Assembly: GCA_016710165.1 (NCBI GenBank)
Contig: JADJLJ010000001.1
Coordinates: forward strand, 1,178,001 to 1,242,000
Origin: Chitinophagaceae bacterium
Lineage (GTDB): Bacteria; Bacteroidota; Bacteroidia; Chitinophagales; Chitinophagaceae
Length of the DNA stretch: 64,000 nt
Direction: 5' to 3'
The position numbers and the translations under genes were made by a program. Each line of letters opens with the position of its first letter. The first letter of the stretch is position 1. The notes under the pieces were generated by a model. That model was not told where the DNA came from and ran no database searches. It saw only the letters and a list, made by a program, of their open reading frames with translations. Shown here in pieces: positions 51,800-62,318 of the stretch.

Positions 51800-54220
51800 T
51801 TATTCTGTTCTTAATGATTTTACAGGGTTGGCCACCGCCGCCCTTATTGACTGATACAAAACAGTTATCACCGCAATCGAAATTATCATCAGAATTGGCA
51901 ACAGGAAAAACCAGATATCTATGGAAATCCGAAACGCATATTTATTCAGCCAGTTTTGCAGCAGCCAGTATGCAACAGGAACAGCAATTACACAGGCAAC
52001 TATTACCAGCTTCAGGTAATCTTTGGTTACCATCCGGGTAATCTGTCCGATTGTTGCCCCCAGCACTTTGCGGATGCCGATTTCTTTCATGCGTTTTGAT
52101 ACGGTGTACAGTGATAAACCAAATAAACCTAAACAGGCAACGATGATAGCTATGATCGTAAACAACCAAAGCACAGTAGAAAATAATTTATCGCCTTTGT
52201 ACTGGTTATTAAACTGCTCATCCAAAAAAGAAAACTGGTATGGGCTTTCGGGGAAATGCGAATTCCATTTGCTTTTTACAAAATCCATCAGCGCCGGGAG
52301 ATTGCCGGTATTGAGTTTTAAAGAAAAGTACCCTAAGTTTCTTTCTTCATCAGGATAAAAAACAATAGGGTCAAAACTGTGCTGCAGCGATTCCTGGTGA
52401 TAATCTTTTACCACTCCTATTACTTTGCAGTTAAAACCAGCTCCACTTAATTCCTTCCCCATCATTTCAACAGGATTTGTAAATCCAAACACTTTTGCCG
52501 CAGTCTCATTTACTATTATGTTTATGACATAATTGGTATCCACCGCCGGTCTGTCTTCAGCAAAATTTCTTCCGGCAACCAGTTTCAACTCATAAGCAGG
52601 AATAAATTTTTTGTCAACACCAAACACCCTGCATCGCTTACCAAGCGCTGAACCTTTTAAATTAAAATCCGAAGAACCACCAACCTCACCACCCGGCACT
52701 GAAGTAGAAGCGGTAACAGATTTTATGCCAGGGTTTGCTTCCAGTTCATTTATAAAAGCATTATAAGAAGGAATGGCAGCGCTGTCGAGATTGGCGTATT
52801 GCGTAAGCACCAGGGTCTGATTAATGTTAATACCCAACTCCCGTTCTTTCATAAACTGTAGTTGCCGGTAAAAACCGAGTGCCCCCGCAATTAATATAAT
52901 AGCTGCGGTGAACTGTATCACCACGAGAGATTTTCTCAGCAGGTTTTTCCCGCTGCTTAATCCTGATGAGCCTTTTGATGTTTTAAGAGTGTGAATGGGC
53001 TGAAAAGAGGATAATAAAAACGCAGGATAAAAAGCGGCAGCCATAGTGCCGGTTAAAAAAACAGCAATAACAAAAACCCAAAACTTAATGCTGCTGATTC
53101 TTAAATAGCTGATATCTTTTTCAACCAACTCCGAAAACCAGTTAAGGCTTAAAAGAAATATCCCAATCCCCAGCAAGATTCCTGCAATATTCACCAGCAA
53201 TGATTCAGAAAGAAACTGGCCCATCAGTTGAAACTTTCCTGCTCCCAACACTTTTCTTACGCCCACTTCCTTTGAGCGGTCGAGCGAACGGGCTGTGGAG
53301 AGATTGATATAATTTATCCAGGCGATAAATAAAATAAACAATGCGGCAATGCCGAGATACTTTAAATAACCCAGATTGCCATTACCCGCCAGCTCATAAT
53401 CGTAATCAGAACGCAGGTGAATATCTTTCACGGGTTGTATATCAAAAGACTGCAGGTACCCTCTTTCTTTCATATCATCACCCATATACCGCTGTGCAAA
53501 GGCTGGCATTTTTGCCTGCAATGCTTTTACATCTGCACCGGGTTTCAGTAAAATATAAGTGTAGAAATCAGACCAGCCCCAGCTTGTTTCCGCCCTTCCA
53601 TCAGTAAGCTGGATATACTTTTTATAGTTAAGTAAAATATTAAACTGCAGATGTGAAGTGGCCGGTAAATCTTCCAGCACAGCTTTTACTATATAATTTT
53701 CGTTACCAAAAAGTAACGGTTTACCAATGGGCTCTTCGCTGCCGAAATATTTTTTTGCAGCAGATGCAGTAATTACAGCATCATTCAATTCTTTAAAAGC
53801 AGTTTGAGCATTGCCCTGTTTGAAAGGGAAAGAAAATATTTTAAAAATTTCCGGGTCGGTAAAAAAAATGCTTCCATTCTCTACCAACTTAACGTCTTTG
53901 TATTTTACTATCCCGCCCCGGCTGCGAAAACGTACTGCTTCTTCCACTTCAGGAAAATCTTTTTTCATGGCAGGCGCCAGTGCCGGATAAGTGAAAGCAA
54001 AGGTCTGCACTTTTCCATCTTTCTCTACCATCTTCATTGGCATACGAAATATTCTTTCTTTATTCAGCAGCGCCTCATCATAACTATATTCAAACCGGAT
54101 ATAGTTTACAATTAACAAAAAAGCGGCCACGCCAATGGCCAACCCAAAAATATTGATGGCTGAAAATGTTTTATTCTTTAAAATATTACGCCAGGCAGTT
54201 TTGAAATAATTTTTTATCAT
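51800..54220 (-). CDS. MacB-type ABC transporter permease (FtsX family), copy 4
   Basis: This 806-residue protein begins MIKNYFKTAWRNILKNKTFSAINIFGLAIG, the standard start of the family, with the first transmembrane segment at about 20-40. A periplasmic MacB core domain follows. A three-helix FtsX unit lies at about 285-430 (AWINYINLSTARSLDRSKEVGVRKVLGAGKFQL), then a second core domain, then the C-terminal FtsX unit (LGLFGLSLYTVSKRMKEIGIRKVLGATIGQI) ending NPVKSLRTE. Such proteins do mechanotransmission rather than form a classical substrate channel. It is the most base-divergent of the four tandem copies: its codons are more A/T-rich than those of its neighbours, hinting at a different history. 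Confidence 0.92.
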   Translation of the reverse strand: MIKNYFKTAWRNILKNKTFSAINIFGLAIGVAAFLLIVNYIRFEYSYDEALLNKERIFRMPMKMVEKDGKVQTFAFTYPALAPAMKKDFPEVEEAVRFRSRGGIVKYKDVKLVENGSIFFTDPEIFKIFSFPFKQGNAQTAFKELNDAVITASAAKKYFGSEEPIGKPLLFGNENYIVKAVLEDLPATSHLQFNILLNYKKYIQLTDGRAETSWGWSDFYTYILLKPGADVKALQAKMPAFAQRYMGDDMKERGYLQSFDIQPVKDIHLRSDYDYELAGNGNLGYLKYLGIAALFILFIAWINYINLSTARSLDRSKEVGVRKVLGAGKFQLMGQFLSESLLVNIAGILLGIGIFLLSLNWFSELVEKDISYLRISSIKFWVFVIAVFLTGTMAAAFYPAFLLSSFQPIHTLKTSKGSSGLSSGKNLLRKSLVVIQFTAAIILIAGALGFYRQLQFMKERELGININQTLVLTQYANLDSAAIPSYNAFINELEANPGIKSVTASTSVPGGEVGGSSDFNLKGSALGKRCRVFGVDKKFIPAYELKLVAGRNFAEDRPAVDTNYVINIIVNETAAKVFGFTNPVEMMGKELSGAGFNCKVIGVVKDYHQESLQHSFDPIVFYPDEERNLGYFSLKLNTGNLPALMDFVKSKWNSHFPESPYQFSFLDEQFNNQYKGDKLFSTVLWLFTIIAIIVACLGLFGLSLYTVSKRMKEIGIRKVLGATIGQITRMVTKDYLKLVIVACVIAVPVAYWLLQNWLNKYAFRISIDIWFFLLPILMIISIAVITVLYQSIRAAVANPVKSLRTE

Positions 54221-54231
54221 GGTTATACTTT

Positions 54232-56643
54232 TTATTCTGACCTTAAACTTTTAACCGGATTTGCAATGGCTGCCTTAAAGGCTTTGAAACTAATGGTGAT
54301 CAATGCAACAGCAATAGCTATCAAACCTGCCAATGCAATTACCCACCAGGAGATATTCACCCGGTAAACAAAATCCTGCAACCAGTCGTGCATAAAATAA
54401 TACGCCAACGGTGCAGCAATAAGGAATGCGATACCGATCAGCAGTAAGAATTCCTTTGAAAAAAGAAATACAATGTTCTGCACCGATGCACCAAGTACTT
54501 TGCGGATGCCCACTTCCTTGATCTTCTGCACGGCCATGAAGGATGCAAGTCCGTAGAGGCCAAGGCAACTCAGGAATATAGCCAGTGCAGCAAATATTTT
54601 ATACAGGTTGGAAAGTTTGCGCTCCTGCGTATAAAAATTCTCAATTTTTGTATCCAGGAATTTTTGTTCATACACAAAATCCGGATAAACCTCCCCCCAT
54701 ACCGCTTCCACTTTTTTTAGGGTGGAGGGTACATCTTTTGCCTGCAGTTTGATACCGGCCGTTCCATAAAAATCCTTTACGGTGGTTATCAGTACCGGCA
54801 CAATGGCTTTGCGCAACGACATGGCATTGAAATCCTTTATCACGCCTACAATGGAAAATTTCATCTCTCCCCACAGGTCAATTTCCTTATTGATCGCCTG
54901 CTGCGGATCGGTGATACCAAGCCGCTTCAGCAGGGTCTCATTTACCAAAAATTCTTTTGCGGTATCGGAAGGATTCAGGTTGCGGCCGGCCACCAATGAT
55001 ATTCCGTATGTCTTTAAATAATCTGCATCGGCCCATTTGAGGTTGGCATGCCAATCGACCTCCTTTTCAGCATGATCAAAACGGAAATTGGAGGTCCAGT
55101 TGCCGTCGTCTGCCGGGCTGGCAAAACTGAAGCTCACCGAACGGATGCCGTCAATGGCTGTCAGCCTGTTCTTCAAATAATCCAGTTTTGATTTGCCAAG
55201 GCTGTCCTGCGGAAAAGCCACATTCACAATAGCGTCCTTATCAAACCCCATGGAATGGCTTCTGAAATAATCCATCTGCTGCACAATGATCAATGTACCG
55301 ATGATGAGCGCCTGTGCGATCACGAACTGGATCACCACCAATCCCCTGCGTAATGAGATCCCTTTTCCGCTCACCGCAGCTGCCTTGCTTTTTAAAGCAG
55401 TAACGGGATTAAAACGGGATAAGATGACCGCCGGATAAAAACCTGCAAGTAATACGACCAGGATGCCGGTGGCCAGCAGGAATAAGAGGATGCCCGGATC
55501 TTTAGAAAAGCGCAGGCTCAGGGGCAGGTCCACAACAGTTCCAAGATAAGGAAGCGCTGCATAGGTTATCCCAACAGCAAGCAATATGGCCATGAATGTG
55601 ATCAGGCCCGTTTCGCTGTAAAACTGCAGTTTCAGCTGGCGCCTGTTACTGCCCAGTACTTTTCTTACCGCCACTTCTTTTGCCCGGGTAAATGCCTGGG
55701 CTGTAGACAGGTTAATGAAATTTACACAGGCGATCAGTAAAATGAATGCGGCGATCAGCCACATGGTATTGATCATGCTTTTTGAAACCGTGCGGTCAAT
55801 GAAATTACCAGCCTCTGCATCATAATGTACTTCCGCTAAGGATTGCAACCGGATGTTACTTTGCCGGGCATCGCGGTCATCTCCTTTCCTGTATTTTTTG
55901 TAAAAGGCAGCGATCTGCCTGTTCATGGCTTCAGGACCGGTACCCTCCGGCAACAGGAAATAACAGCCGTGGTTTGAAGCAGTGCTTATCCAGTCGGTGT
56001 TACCGGTAAAATCTTTTAGTGTAACATAAGAGGCAACAATTTTCAGCTGCAGGTCTGTATTGGAAGGGGGGTCGGCAAGTACACCGGTTATCTTAAAAAG
56101 GTCTTTGTTGTTCCGCTTGATGGTTTTTCCAATGGCCAGCCGCCAGTCGCCGAAATAACGTTCTGCTGTGGCTTTGGTCAGTACGGCCGTATTCGGTTCC
56201 TTCAATGAATGATACGCACCGGCTATAAGCGGGAAATCGAATATTTTAAAAAAAGAAGGCTCCACAAAAAACATCCCGCTCTCTTCCTTGAATTTTTTTA
56301 CTGTGCCCTTGTTTGATTCGTCCGGTATAACGATCTGGTCGCCCCGGTCGGAATAAACAGCCGTGGAAACCAGCGAAGGAAAATCATTGTGCAGGGTGGT
56401 GGGTAACGGATAGGGAACACCTGCACTGCGTTTCACCCCATCTTCATTCTCGTTTACGGAAACGAACCTGTAAATACTGCTTTTCTTTTCATGAAATTCA
56501 TCAAAGCTCAGTTCAAACTTTATGATGAGGAAGATGACGAGGCAAACGGCGATGCCAACAGCAAGCCCCGCCACATTGATGAATGTGAAATTCCTGTTCC
56601 GCCACAAATTCCTGAATGCTGTTTTAAAATAGTTCTTTATCAT
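54232..56643 (-). CDS. MacB-type ABC transporter permease (FtsX family), copy 3
   Basis: This 803-residue protein has the same architecture as the other tandem copies: start MIKNYFKTAFRNLWRNRNFTFINVAG with the first transmembrane helix, periplasmic core domain, FtsX unit (NFINLSTAQAFTRAKEVAVRKVLGSNRRQL), second core, and final FtsX unit (LGLYGLASFMAVQKIKEVGIRKVLGAS) ending NPVKSLRSE. The gene starts with the conserved spacer AAGTATAACC before ATG, which is also seen before copies 2 and 4. Copies share the fold but differ in the periplasmic regions, so they probably bind different partners or substrates. Confidence 0.92.
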   Translation of the reverse strand: MIKNYFKTAFRNLWRNRNFTFINVAGLAVGIAVCLVIFLIIKFELSFDEFHEKKSSIYRFVSVNENEDGVKRSAGVPYPLPTTLHNDFPSLVSTAVYSDRGDQIVIPDESNKGTVKKFKEESGMFFVEPSFFKIFDFPLIAGAYHSLKEPNTAVLTKATAERYFGDWRLAIGKTIKRNNKDLFKITGVLADPPSNTDLQLKIVASYVTLKDFTGNTDWISTASNHGCYFLLPEGTGPEAMNRQIAAFYKKYRKGDDRDARQSNIRLQSLAEVHYDAEAGNFIDRTVSKSMINTMWLIAAFILLIACVNFINLSTAQAFTRAKEVAVRKVLGSNRRQLKLQFYSETGLITFMAILLAVGITYAALPYLGTVVDLPLSLRFSKDPGILLFLLATGILVVLLAGFYPAVILSRFNPVTALKSKAAAVSGKGISLRRGLVVIQFVIAQALIIGTLIIVQQMDYFRSHSMGFDKDAIVNVAFPQDSLGKSKLDYLKNRLTAIDGIRSVSFSFASPADDGNWTSNFRFDHAEKEVDWHANLKWADADYLKTYGISLVAGRNLNPSDTAKEFLVNETLLKRLGITDPQQAINKEIDLWGEMKFSIVGVIKDFNAMSLRKAIVPVLITTVKDFYGTAGIKLQAKDVPSTLKKVEAVWGEVYPDFVYEQKFLDTKIENFYTQERKLSNLYKIFAALAIFLSCLGLYGLASFMAVQKIKEVGIRKVLGASVQNIVFLFSKEFLLLIGIAFLIAAPLAYYFMHDWLQDFVYRVNISWWVIALAGLIAIAVALITISFKAFKAAIANPVKSLRSE

Positions 56644-56653
56644 GGTTATACTT

Positions 56654-59110
56654 TTATTCTGTACGTAAACTTTTTACCGGGTTGGCATTCGCCGCCTTTA
56701 TGGCCTGGAAACTGATGGTGACAAAGGCAATGGCAGCCGCAATGATGCCGGCCAGTAAGAATACCCACCAGTTTATATCAACGCGGTAGGCAAAATCCTG
56801 CAGCCAGCGGTGCATGACATACCAGGCCAGCGGCGATGCAATTACAATGGCAATTAAAACCAGTTTTAAAAAATCTTTTGATAACAGCGTTACAATGCCT
56901 GTGACACTTGCCCCCAGCACCTTGCGTACACCGATCTCCTTGATCCGCTGTTCTGCACTGAACGTGGCCAGCCCGAACAAACCGAGGCAACAGATGAGAA
57001 TGGCGATCAGGGTAAAATAACCTACAATGGATGACAGGCGGGTCTCTGCATCATAATTCTTCTGGAAATCATCATCCAGGAAACTGTACTCGAACGGTTC
57101 ATTGGGATTTAATTTATGCCAGCTTGCTTCAACCGACTTCAGCAGGCTATTCATATCACCCTGCCTGGCATGCACCATCATGTAATTGAAATTATTGCTG
57201 GTACTATTCAGCTGGTAGGCATAGGGTGCAATGGGAAGGTGCATGTCCTCAAAATGAAAATCCTTCACCACGCCTATTATCTCAAATCCATACTGCGTAC
57301 CGCGGTAGTCAAAATAAACTTTTTTGTTCACGGCTTCCTGCTGGGTACCCAGGCCTATTTCTTTTACCGCCGTTTCATTCACGATCACCCGGAAATTGGT
57401 ATCGGCAGGGAATTCCTGGGAAAATAAACGGCCTGCAACCGGCTTCAGGTCCAGGGTTTTCAGGTAGCCTGCATCCACAAAATTGATCCGGGTACGCCTG
57501 GCATCATTCATGGTTTGCCCTTCTTTATAATACAGGTTATCCGAAGGGTTACCAATGCCGGGGTAATAGGCCGATGCACCTACGCCCAATACCTGTGGCT
57601 GCTTAGCCAGTTCGTTCCTGAATGAAGTATAGATATTCTTTGCTGTTCCGCTGCGCAGGGGAATGATCACCTGCCTTTCCTTTTCAAAACCCAGGTCGGC
57701 CGAACGCAGGTAATTCATCTGGCTGGAAATGACCACGGATGCAATGATGAGTACCACGGAGATGATGAACTGAAATACAACGAGTCCTTTTCTCAGGGAT
57801 ACGGCTGCCAGCGAATTGGTGAACCGTCCCTTCAATACCTTAATGGGCCTGAATGAGGACAGGTAGAATGCCGGGTATGTTCCGGCAAAAAGCCCGGTAA
57901 CCAGGGAAAGTAAAAAGAAGGCCGCAATGATCAGCATGTTATCCGTAAAAGAAAGGCTAAGGTTCTTCCCGGAAACGGAATTAAAAGCTGGCAATAACAG
58001 TTCCGTGATCGTGAATGCAAAGGCAAATGCGATCAGGCTCATGAAAACCGATTCGCCCAGGAACTGCCGGACCAGTGATCCCCTTTCGGCTCCCAGTACT
58101 TTACGGATACCTACTTCTGCACTGCGCTTGGAGGAACGGGCAGTGGACAGGTTCATAAAATTGATGCAGGCGATCAATAACGTAAATAAGGCAATGGAAG
58201 CAAGGATGTACAGGTAGGTCATGCTGCCCGGCGGGGTTACATTACCATCCATTCCGGAACGCAGGTGAATATCTTTTAACGGGGTCAGGAATTGTTTCTT
58301 ACCAAAGCCCATTGCTTTCAGGTCTTTGCCGGCATACTTATCAATGAAGGCCGGGAATTTTGCCGTTAATTGTTTTGGATCGCTGCCCGCTTTTAACTGC
58401 AGGTAACTGTAGAACATATTATTGGTGGCAAAACTGGTCCCGTTCTCCCGTATGTACCCTTCAATGTCCCCTCCTTTCATTGACATAAAGAACCGTGCGT
58501 CGATATGCGATGGCTTGTCGTTTGGCCTGAATACACCGGTCACCACGAAGTCATGATCGCCATTTGAGCTGCTGCTGATACGTACCAGTTTATTCAGTGC
58601 GGGCTGGTCACCAAAGAATTTTTTTGCGATCTCTTCAGAAAGCACAACGGCCTTCGGTTCATTGAGCGCTGTTGCCGGATTGCCTTCGGTGAATTTGTAG
58701 GTAAACACCCGGAAGAAGGTGGAATCGGCGAGAAAGCCCCTGGTTTCGTAAAATGACCTGGGTTCCCCGTTCTTTTCCCTGAACTGGATCAGGGTCTTGT
58801 CTTCTGCAAACAACGGCATCAGCCGGGTGCTTTGCTCCACTTCCGGGAAATCCATCTGCATGGCCTGTACCATCGGCGCAGGGGTATTGGGCATTTTGTG
58901 CTCCTGTCCCTGCTGGATAAAAATGGTACCCAGCTGGTAGATAGTATCGCCGTTCCTGTGGTAGCGGTCGTAGCTGATCTCATTCAGGATGTACAGTGTT
59001 ATCAGCATACAACTGGCAAGTCCTACCGACAAACCAAAGATATTGATGAAGGAAAAGACCTTGTTCTTCTTCAGGTTGTTCCAGGCGATCTTAAAATACG
59101 TTTTGATCAT
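56654..59110 (-). CDS. MacB-type ABC transporter permease (FtsX family), copy 2
   Basis: This 818-residue protein begins MIKTYFKIAWNNLKKNKVFSFINIFG with a transmembrane helix. A MacB core domain follows, then an FtsX unit (NFMNLSTARSSKRSAEVGIRKVLGAERGSL), a second periplasmic core (AGRLFSQEFPADTNFRVIVNETAVKEIG), and the C-terminal FtsX unit (LGLFGLATFSAEQRIKEIGVRKVLGASV) ending NPVKSLRTE. All hallmarks are intact. It is co-transcribed with copies 1 and 3, with 10-base spacers. Regulation is presumably from the single promoter upstream of the adaptor gene. Confidence 0.92.
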   Translation of the reverse strand: MIKTYFKIAWNNLKKNKVFSFINIFGLSVGLASCMLITLYILNEISYDRYHRNGDTIYQLGTIFIQQGQEHKMPNTPAPMVQAMQMDFPEVEQSTRLMPLFAEDKTLIQFREKNGEPRSFYETRGFLADSTFFRVFTYKFTEGNPATALNEPKAVVLSEEIAKKFFGDQPALNKLVRISSSSNGDHDFVVTGVFRPNDKPSHIDARFFMSMKGGDIEGYIRENGTSFATNNMFYSYLQLKAGSDPKQLTAKFPAFIDKYAGKDLKAMGFGKKQFLTPLKDIHLRSGMDGNVTPPGSMTYLYILASIALFTLLIACINFMNLSTARSSKRSAEVGIRKVLGAERGSLVRQFLGESVFMSLIAFAFAFTITELLLPAFNSVSGKNLSLSFTDNMLIIAAFFLLSLVTGLFAGTYPAFYLSSFRPIKVLKGRFTNSLAAVSLRKGLVVFQFIISVVLIIASVVISSQMNYLRSADLGFEKERQVIIPLRSGTAKNIYTSFRNELAKQPQVLGVGASAYYPGIGNPSDNLYYKEGQTMNDARRTRINFVDAGYLKTLDLKPVAGRLFSQEFPADTNFRVIVNETAVKEIGLGTQQEAVNKKVYFDYRGTQYGFEIIGVVKDFHFEDMHLPIAPYAYQLNSTSNNFNYMMVHARQGDMNSLLKSVEASWHKLNPNEPFEYSFLDDDFQKNYDAETRLSSIVGYFTLIAILICCLGLFGLATFSAEQRIKEIGVRKVLGASVTGIVTLLSKDFLKLVLIAIVIASPLAWYVMHRWLQDFAYRVDINWWVFLLAGIIAAAIAFVTISFQAIKAANANPVKSLRTE

Positions 59111-59120
59111 GGCTATACTT

Positions 59121-61560
59121 TTATTCTGTTCGTAATGACTTAACGGGATTTGCGATGGCGGCCTTAATGGCCTGGAAACTTACGGTCATCAGTGCGATCA
59201 GTAATGCGGCCAACCCTGCTGCCACAAATACCCAGGCGCTGATATTGATCCGGTATGCAAAATCCTGCAACCACCTGTTCATGGCCCACCAGGCAACCGG
59301 GAATGCAAGTACAGAAGCGATGGTGACCAGCACCAAAAAATCCTTCGACAACATGCTGACCACATTGCTCACCGATGCGCCAAGCACTTTCCGGATACCG
59401 ATCTCCCTGGTACGTTGTTCGGCCATATAGGTAGCAAGGCCAAATAAGCCAAGGCAGGCAATGAGGATGGCCAGTACGGCAAATACAACGGCAATGATGC
59501 CTGCACGCTGTTCACTGCGGTACATCTCATCAAAGGAGTCGCTCATGAACCGGTAGCTGAAAGGCATTCCGGGGGCCAGTGATTTCCATTTTTTCTCTAC
59601 CTGCGGGATCAGGCTCCCGGCACTGGCTGCTGTTATCTTAAAAGAAGCAAGGCCTGTACTTTTGCCAAGCCGCATACAAAGGGCCTAATTTCTGCCGCAG
59701 GGATTCAAAATGAAAATCCTTTATTACACCGATCACCTGCAACGGGATAAGTGTTTTATCGCCGTGTATATTTGTGGGGGCATAGATCATTTTACCCAAG
59801 GGCTCATCATAACCCAACAGTTTTGCCGTGGTCTCCGTGATCAGAATGGCCGCTGAATCGGCGCCATAATCCTTTGAGAAATTTCTTCCTTTCACCATTT
59901 CCATGCCCATGGTCCGGATGTAATCATAATCCACGGTCCAGGTCTGCATATCGATCCCGCTTTTGGTATCCATCACAGCCTCTTTGGAGTACGAATTATC
60001 GGTGCGTGCAGAATTGGTAACGGGCAGGAAAGAACTGAGGGTACCGCTGCTCACACCCTGCATGGCCAATACCTCATTTTTGAATGCCTGCACATTGTTG
60101 CCGAGTACATACGCGCCGTCGATCACCAATACCTGGTCCTTATTGAATCCCAGTTTTGTTGTCTGGATATATTTAAGCTGCTTGTACACAATGATGGTGC
60201 CGATGATGAGCATAATGGAAGTGGCAAACTGGAACACGACCAACCCGTTGCGGAGCCTGCTTTTTTTAAATCCTGTATTCATGTTCCCTTTCAGCACAAC
60301 GATGGGCCTGAACTTTGACAGGAACAAAGCCGGGTAACTTCCTGCCAGCAAGCCCACCACCAAAGGAAGCAGGAGGATAAAGGGCAGGATGTTCATGCCC
60401 AGCAGGTCATTCACGGAAAGTGATTTGGCAGCAATGTCATTGAACAGGGGCAATACGAAATACGCGATCAGCACAGCAAGGATGAGTGAAATGGCAGCGG
60501 TGATGGTTGATTCAACCAGGAACTGGGAGATCAGGGTCCTGCGCCCGGTTCCCAGTACTTTCCGGATACCCACTTCCCTGGCCCTTTTGGCACTCCGTGC
60601 CGTACTCAGGTTCATGAAATTGATGCAGGCAAGGAGGAGAATAAAAAAGGCAACCGCTGAAAAAATGTACACATACTGCATATTCCCCACCGGCATGATC
60701 TCATAATTAAAATCGCTGTGCAAATGGATCTTTGTTAGTGGTATCAGCGAGTATTCAAGTTTATTCCCGGACTTCCTGAACTCATCCATACTGCTGATCT
60801 TAATGAACTGCTGGGCATAGGGCAGCACATACTTCTCGTTGTACAGCTCAAAGTTCTTTTCAAAGGCCTTGTAATCGGTTCCGGGTCTTAACAACAGGTA
60901 GGTATGAAAATTATGGCTGGTAAGCGTGCCCCACTGGTATTCCACACTCTTCATGGAGAAGATAAATTCAAAATTAAAATGGGTCTCTTTGGGAATGTCG
61001 TTTATGACCGCTGTTATTTTGAATGGGGTGATGGTCTCGCCGTTCCTGACTTCCACATTCTTTCCCAGTACGTTCACATCGCCGAAATATTTCTTTGCTG
61101 TTGATTCCGTGATCACTACGGTATTCGGCTCATTCAGCGCCGTTTTAGTATCCCCGGCTATGGCCGGCAATGTGAACACCGTAAAGAAAGTGGAATCGGC
61201 ATGCACTGCCCTGGCTTCGGTAATGAACTCGTTGCCTTTTTTCACAAGCTTTGCCCCGTCGTTGGTATATATACGGGTATATTCTTCCACCTGCGGGTAA
61301 TCTTTTTTCAGCAGCGGACCCATCATATCGGATGTCTGGGTCATGTGCAGGTCGCTGCCGCCAAACCGTATATCTGAATTGATGCGGTAAATGTGGCTGG
61401 CATTCCGGAAGTGCCGGTCGTAACTCAGTTCATCGGTCACATACAGGGTAATGAGCAGGCAGGTGGCAAGCCCCACCGCAAGGCCAAAGATATTGATGGC
61501 ACTGTACCCTTTATTTTTCCAAAGGTTCCGGAACGCTACTTTAAAATAATTTTTGATCAT
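59121..61560 (-). pseudogene. MacB-type ABC transporter permease (FtsX family), copy 1, one frameshift
   Basis: The first frame, 61560 to about 59670, encodes 630 residues with the family start (MIKNYFKVAFRNLWKNKGYSAINIFG), core domain, first FtsX unit (NFMNLSTARSAKRAREVGIRKVLGTG) and second core up to FHFESLRQKLGPLY. It then runs into a stop. The second frame continues from MRLGKSTGLASFKI at 59675 through the complete last FtsX unit (GLFGLATYMAEQRTREIGIRKVLG) to NPVKSLRTE. The span is 813 codons plus one base, like its siblings (803-818), so a single +1 change (or loss of two bases) at about 59670-59675 separates the halves. No other damage is visible, so this may be a recent mutation or a read error. 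Confidence 0.88.
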
Positions 61561-61608
61561 GGCTATACTTTAAGTTGGTGATTGTCTCCGGGTAAAATCT
61601 TTATTCGT

Positions 61609-62286
61609 CTACAGCATGATATTCTCAATGACGGCCTGTCCATCCAGCATACGGATGATGCGGTGGCTGTACCGGGCATCGTGTTCCGAGTGCGTGACCA
61701 TTATCACGGTTGTTCCTTTTTCGTTCAGGTCTGTCAGCATCTGCATCACTTCATTGCCGTTGGAAGAGTCCAGGTTACCGGTAGGTTCGTCGGCAAGAAT
61801 AAGTTTGGGATTATTCACTACGGCTCTGGCCACGGCCACCCGTTGCTGCTGGCCACCGGAAAGCTGCTGGGGATAGTGATTACGGCGATGCATGATCTGC
61901 ATCTTGTCTAAAACCTCTTCCACCCTTTTCTTCCTGTCGGCCGCTTTAACGCCGGTATAGATCAGGGGCAGTTCCACGTTTTCAAAAACGGTCAGTTCGT
62001 CAATAAGATTGAAGCTCTGGAAAACGAAACCAATGTTCCGCTTTCTCAGGTCGGCCCTTTTGCGTTCATTGAAATGCGCCACTTCTGGCCCGTTAAAAAC
62101 AAAACTGCCGGCATCGGGGTCGTCAAGCAAACCAAGTATATTCAGCAAGGTGGATTTACCACAGCCCGATGGGCCCATGATGGCAACAAACTCTCCTTCC
62201 TTTACTTCGATGGAAAGCTTGTTCAGTGCAACCGTTTCCACTTCTTCGGTACGATAGATCTTTTCTAAGTCGGTAATCTTTATCAT
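61609..62286 (-). CDS. ABC transporter ATP-binding protein (MacB/LolD type), first copy
   Basis: This 225-residue protein has Walker A GPSGCGKST (38-46), a Q-loop in FVFQSFNLIDELT, signature LSGGQQQRVAVARA (142-155), Walker B LILADEP followed by GNLDS, and the switch His in VTHSEHDARY. It energises the FtsX-like permeases encoded immediately downstream, 48 bases away. Having two ATPase genes in one operon with four permeases suggests that more than one transporter complex is made. Confidence 0.94.
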   Translation of the reverse strand: MIKITDLEKIYRTEEVETVALNKLSIEVKEGEFVAIMGPSGCGKSTLLNILGLLDDPDAGSFVFNGPEVAHFNERKRADLRKRNIGFVFQSFNLIDELTVFENVELPLIYTGVKAADRKKRVEEVLDKMQIMHRRNHYPQQLSGGQQQRVAVARAVVNNPKLILADEPTGNLDSSNGNEVMQMLTDLNEKGTTVIMVTHSEHDARYSHRIIRMLDGQAVIENIML

Positions 62287-62318
62287 TGTTGTTATTTAAA
62301 TTTTAGAGAATATTCCGT

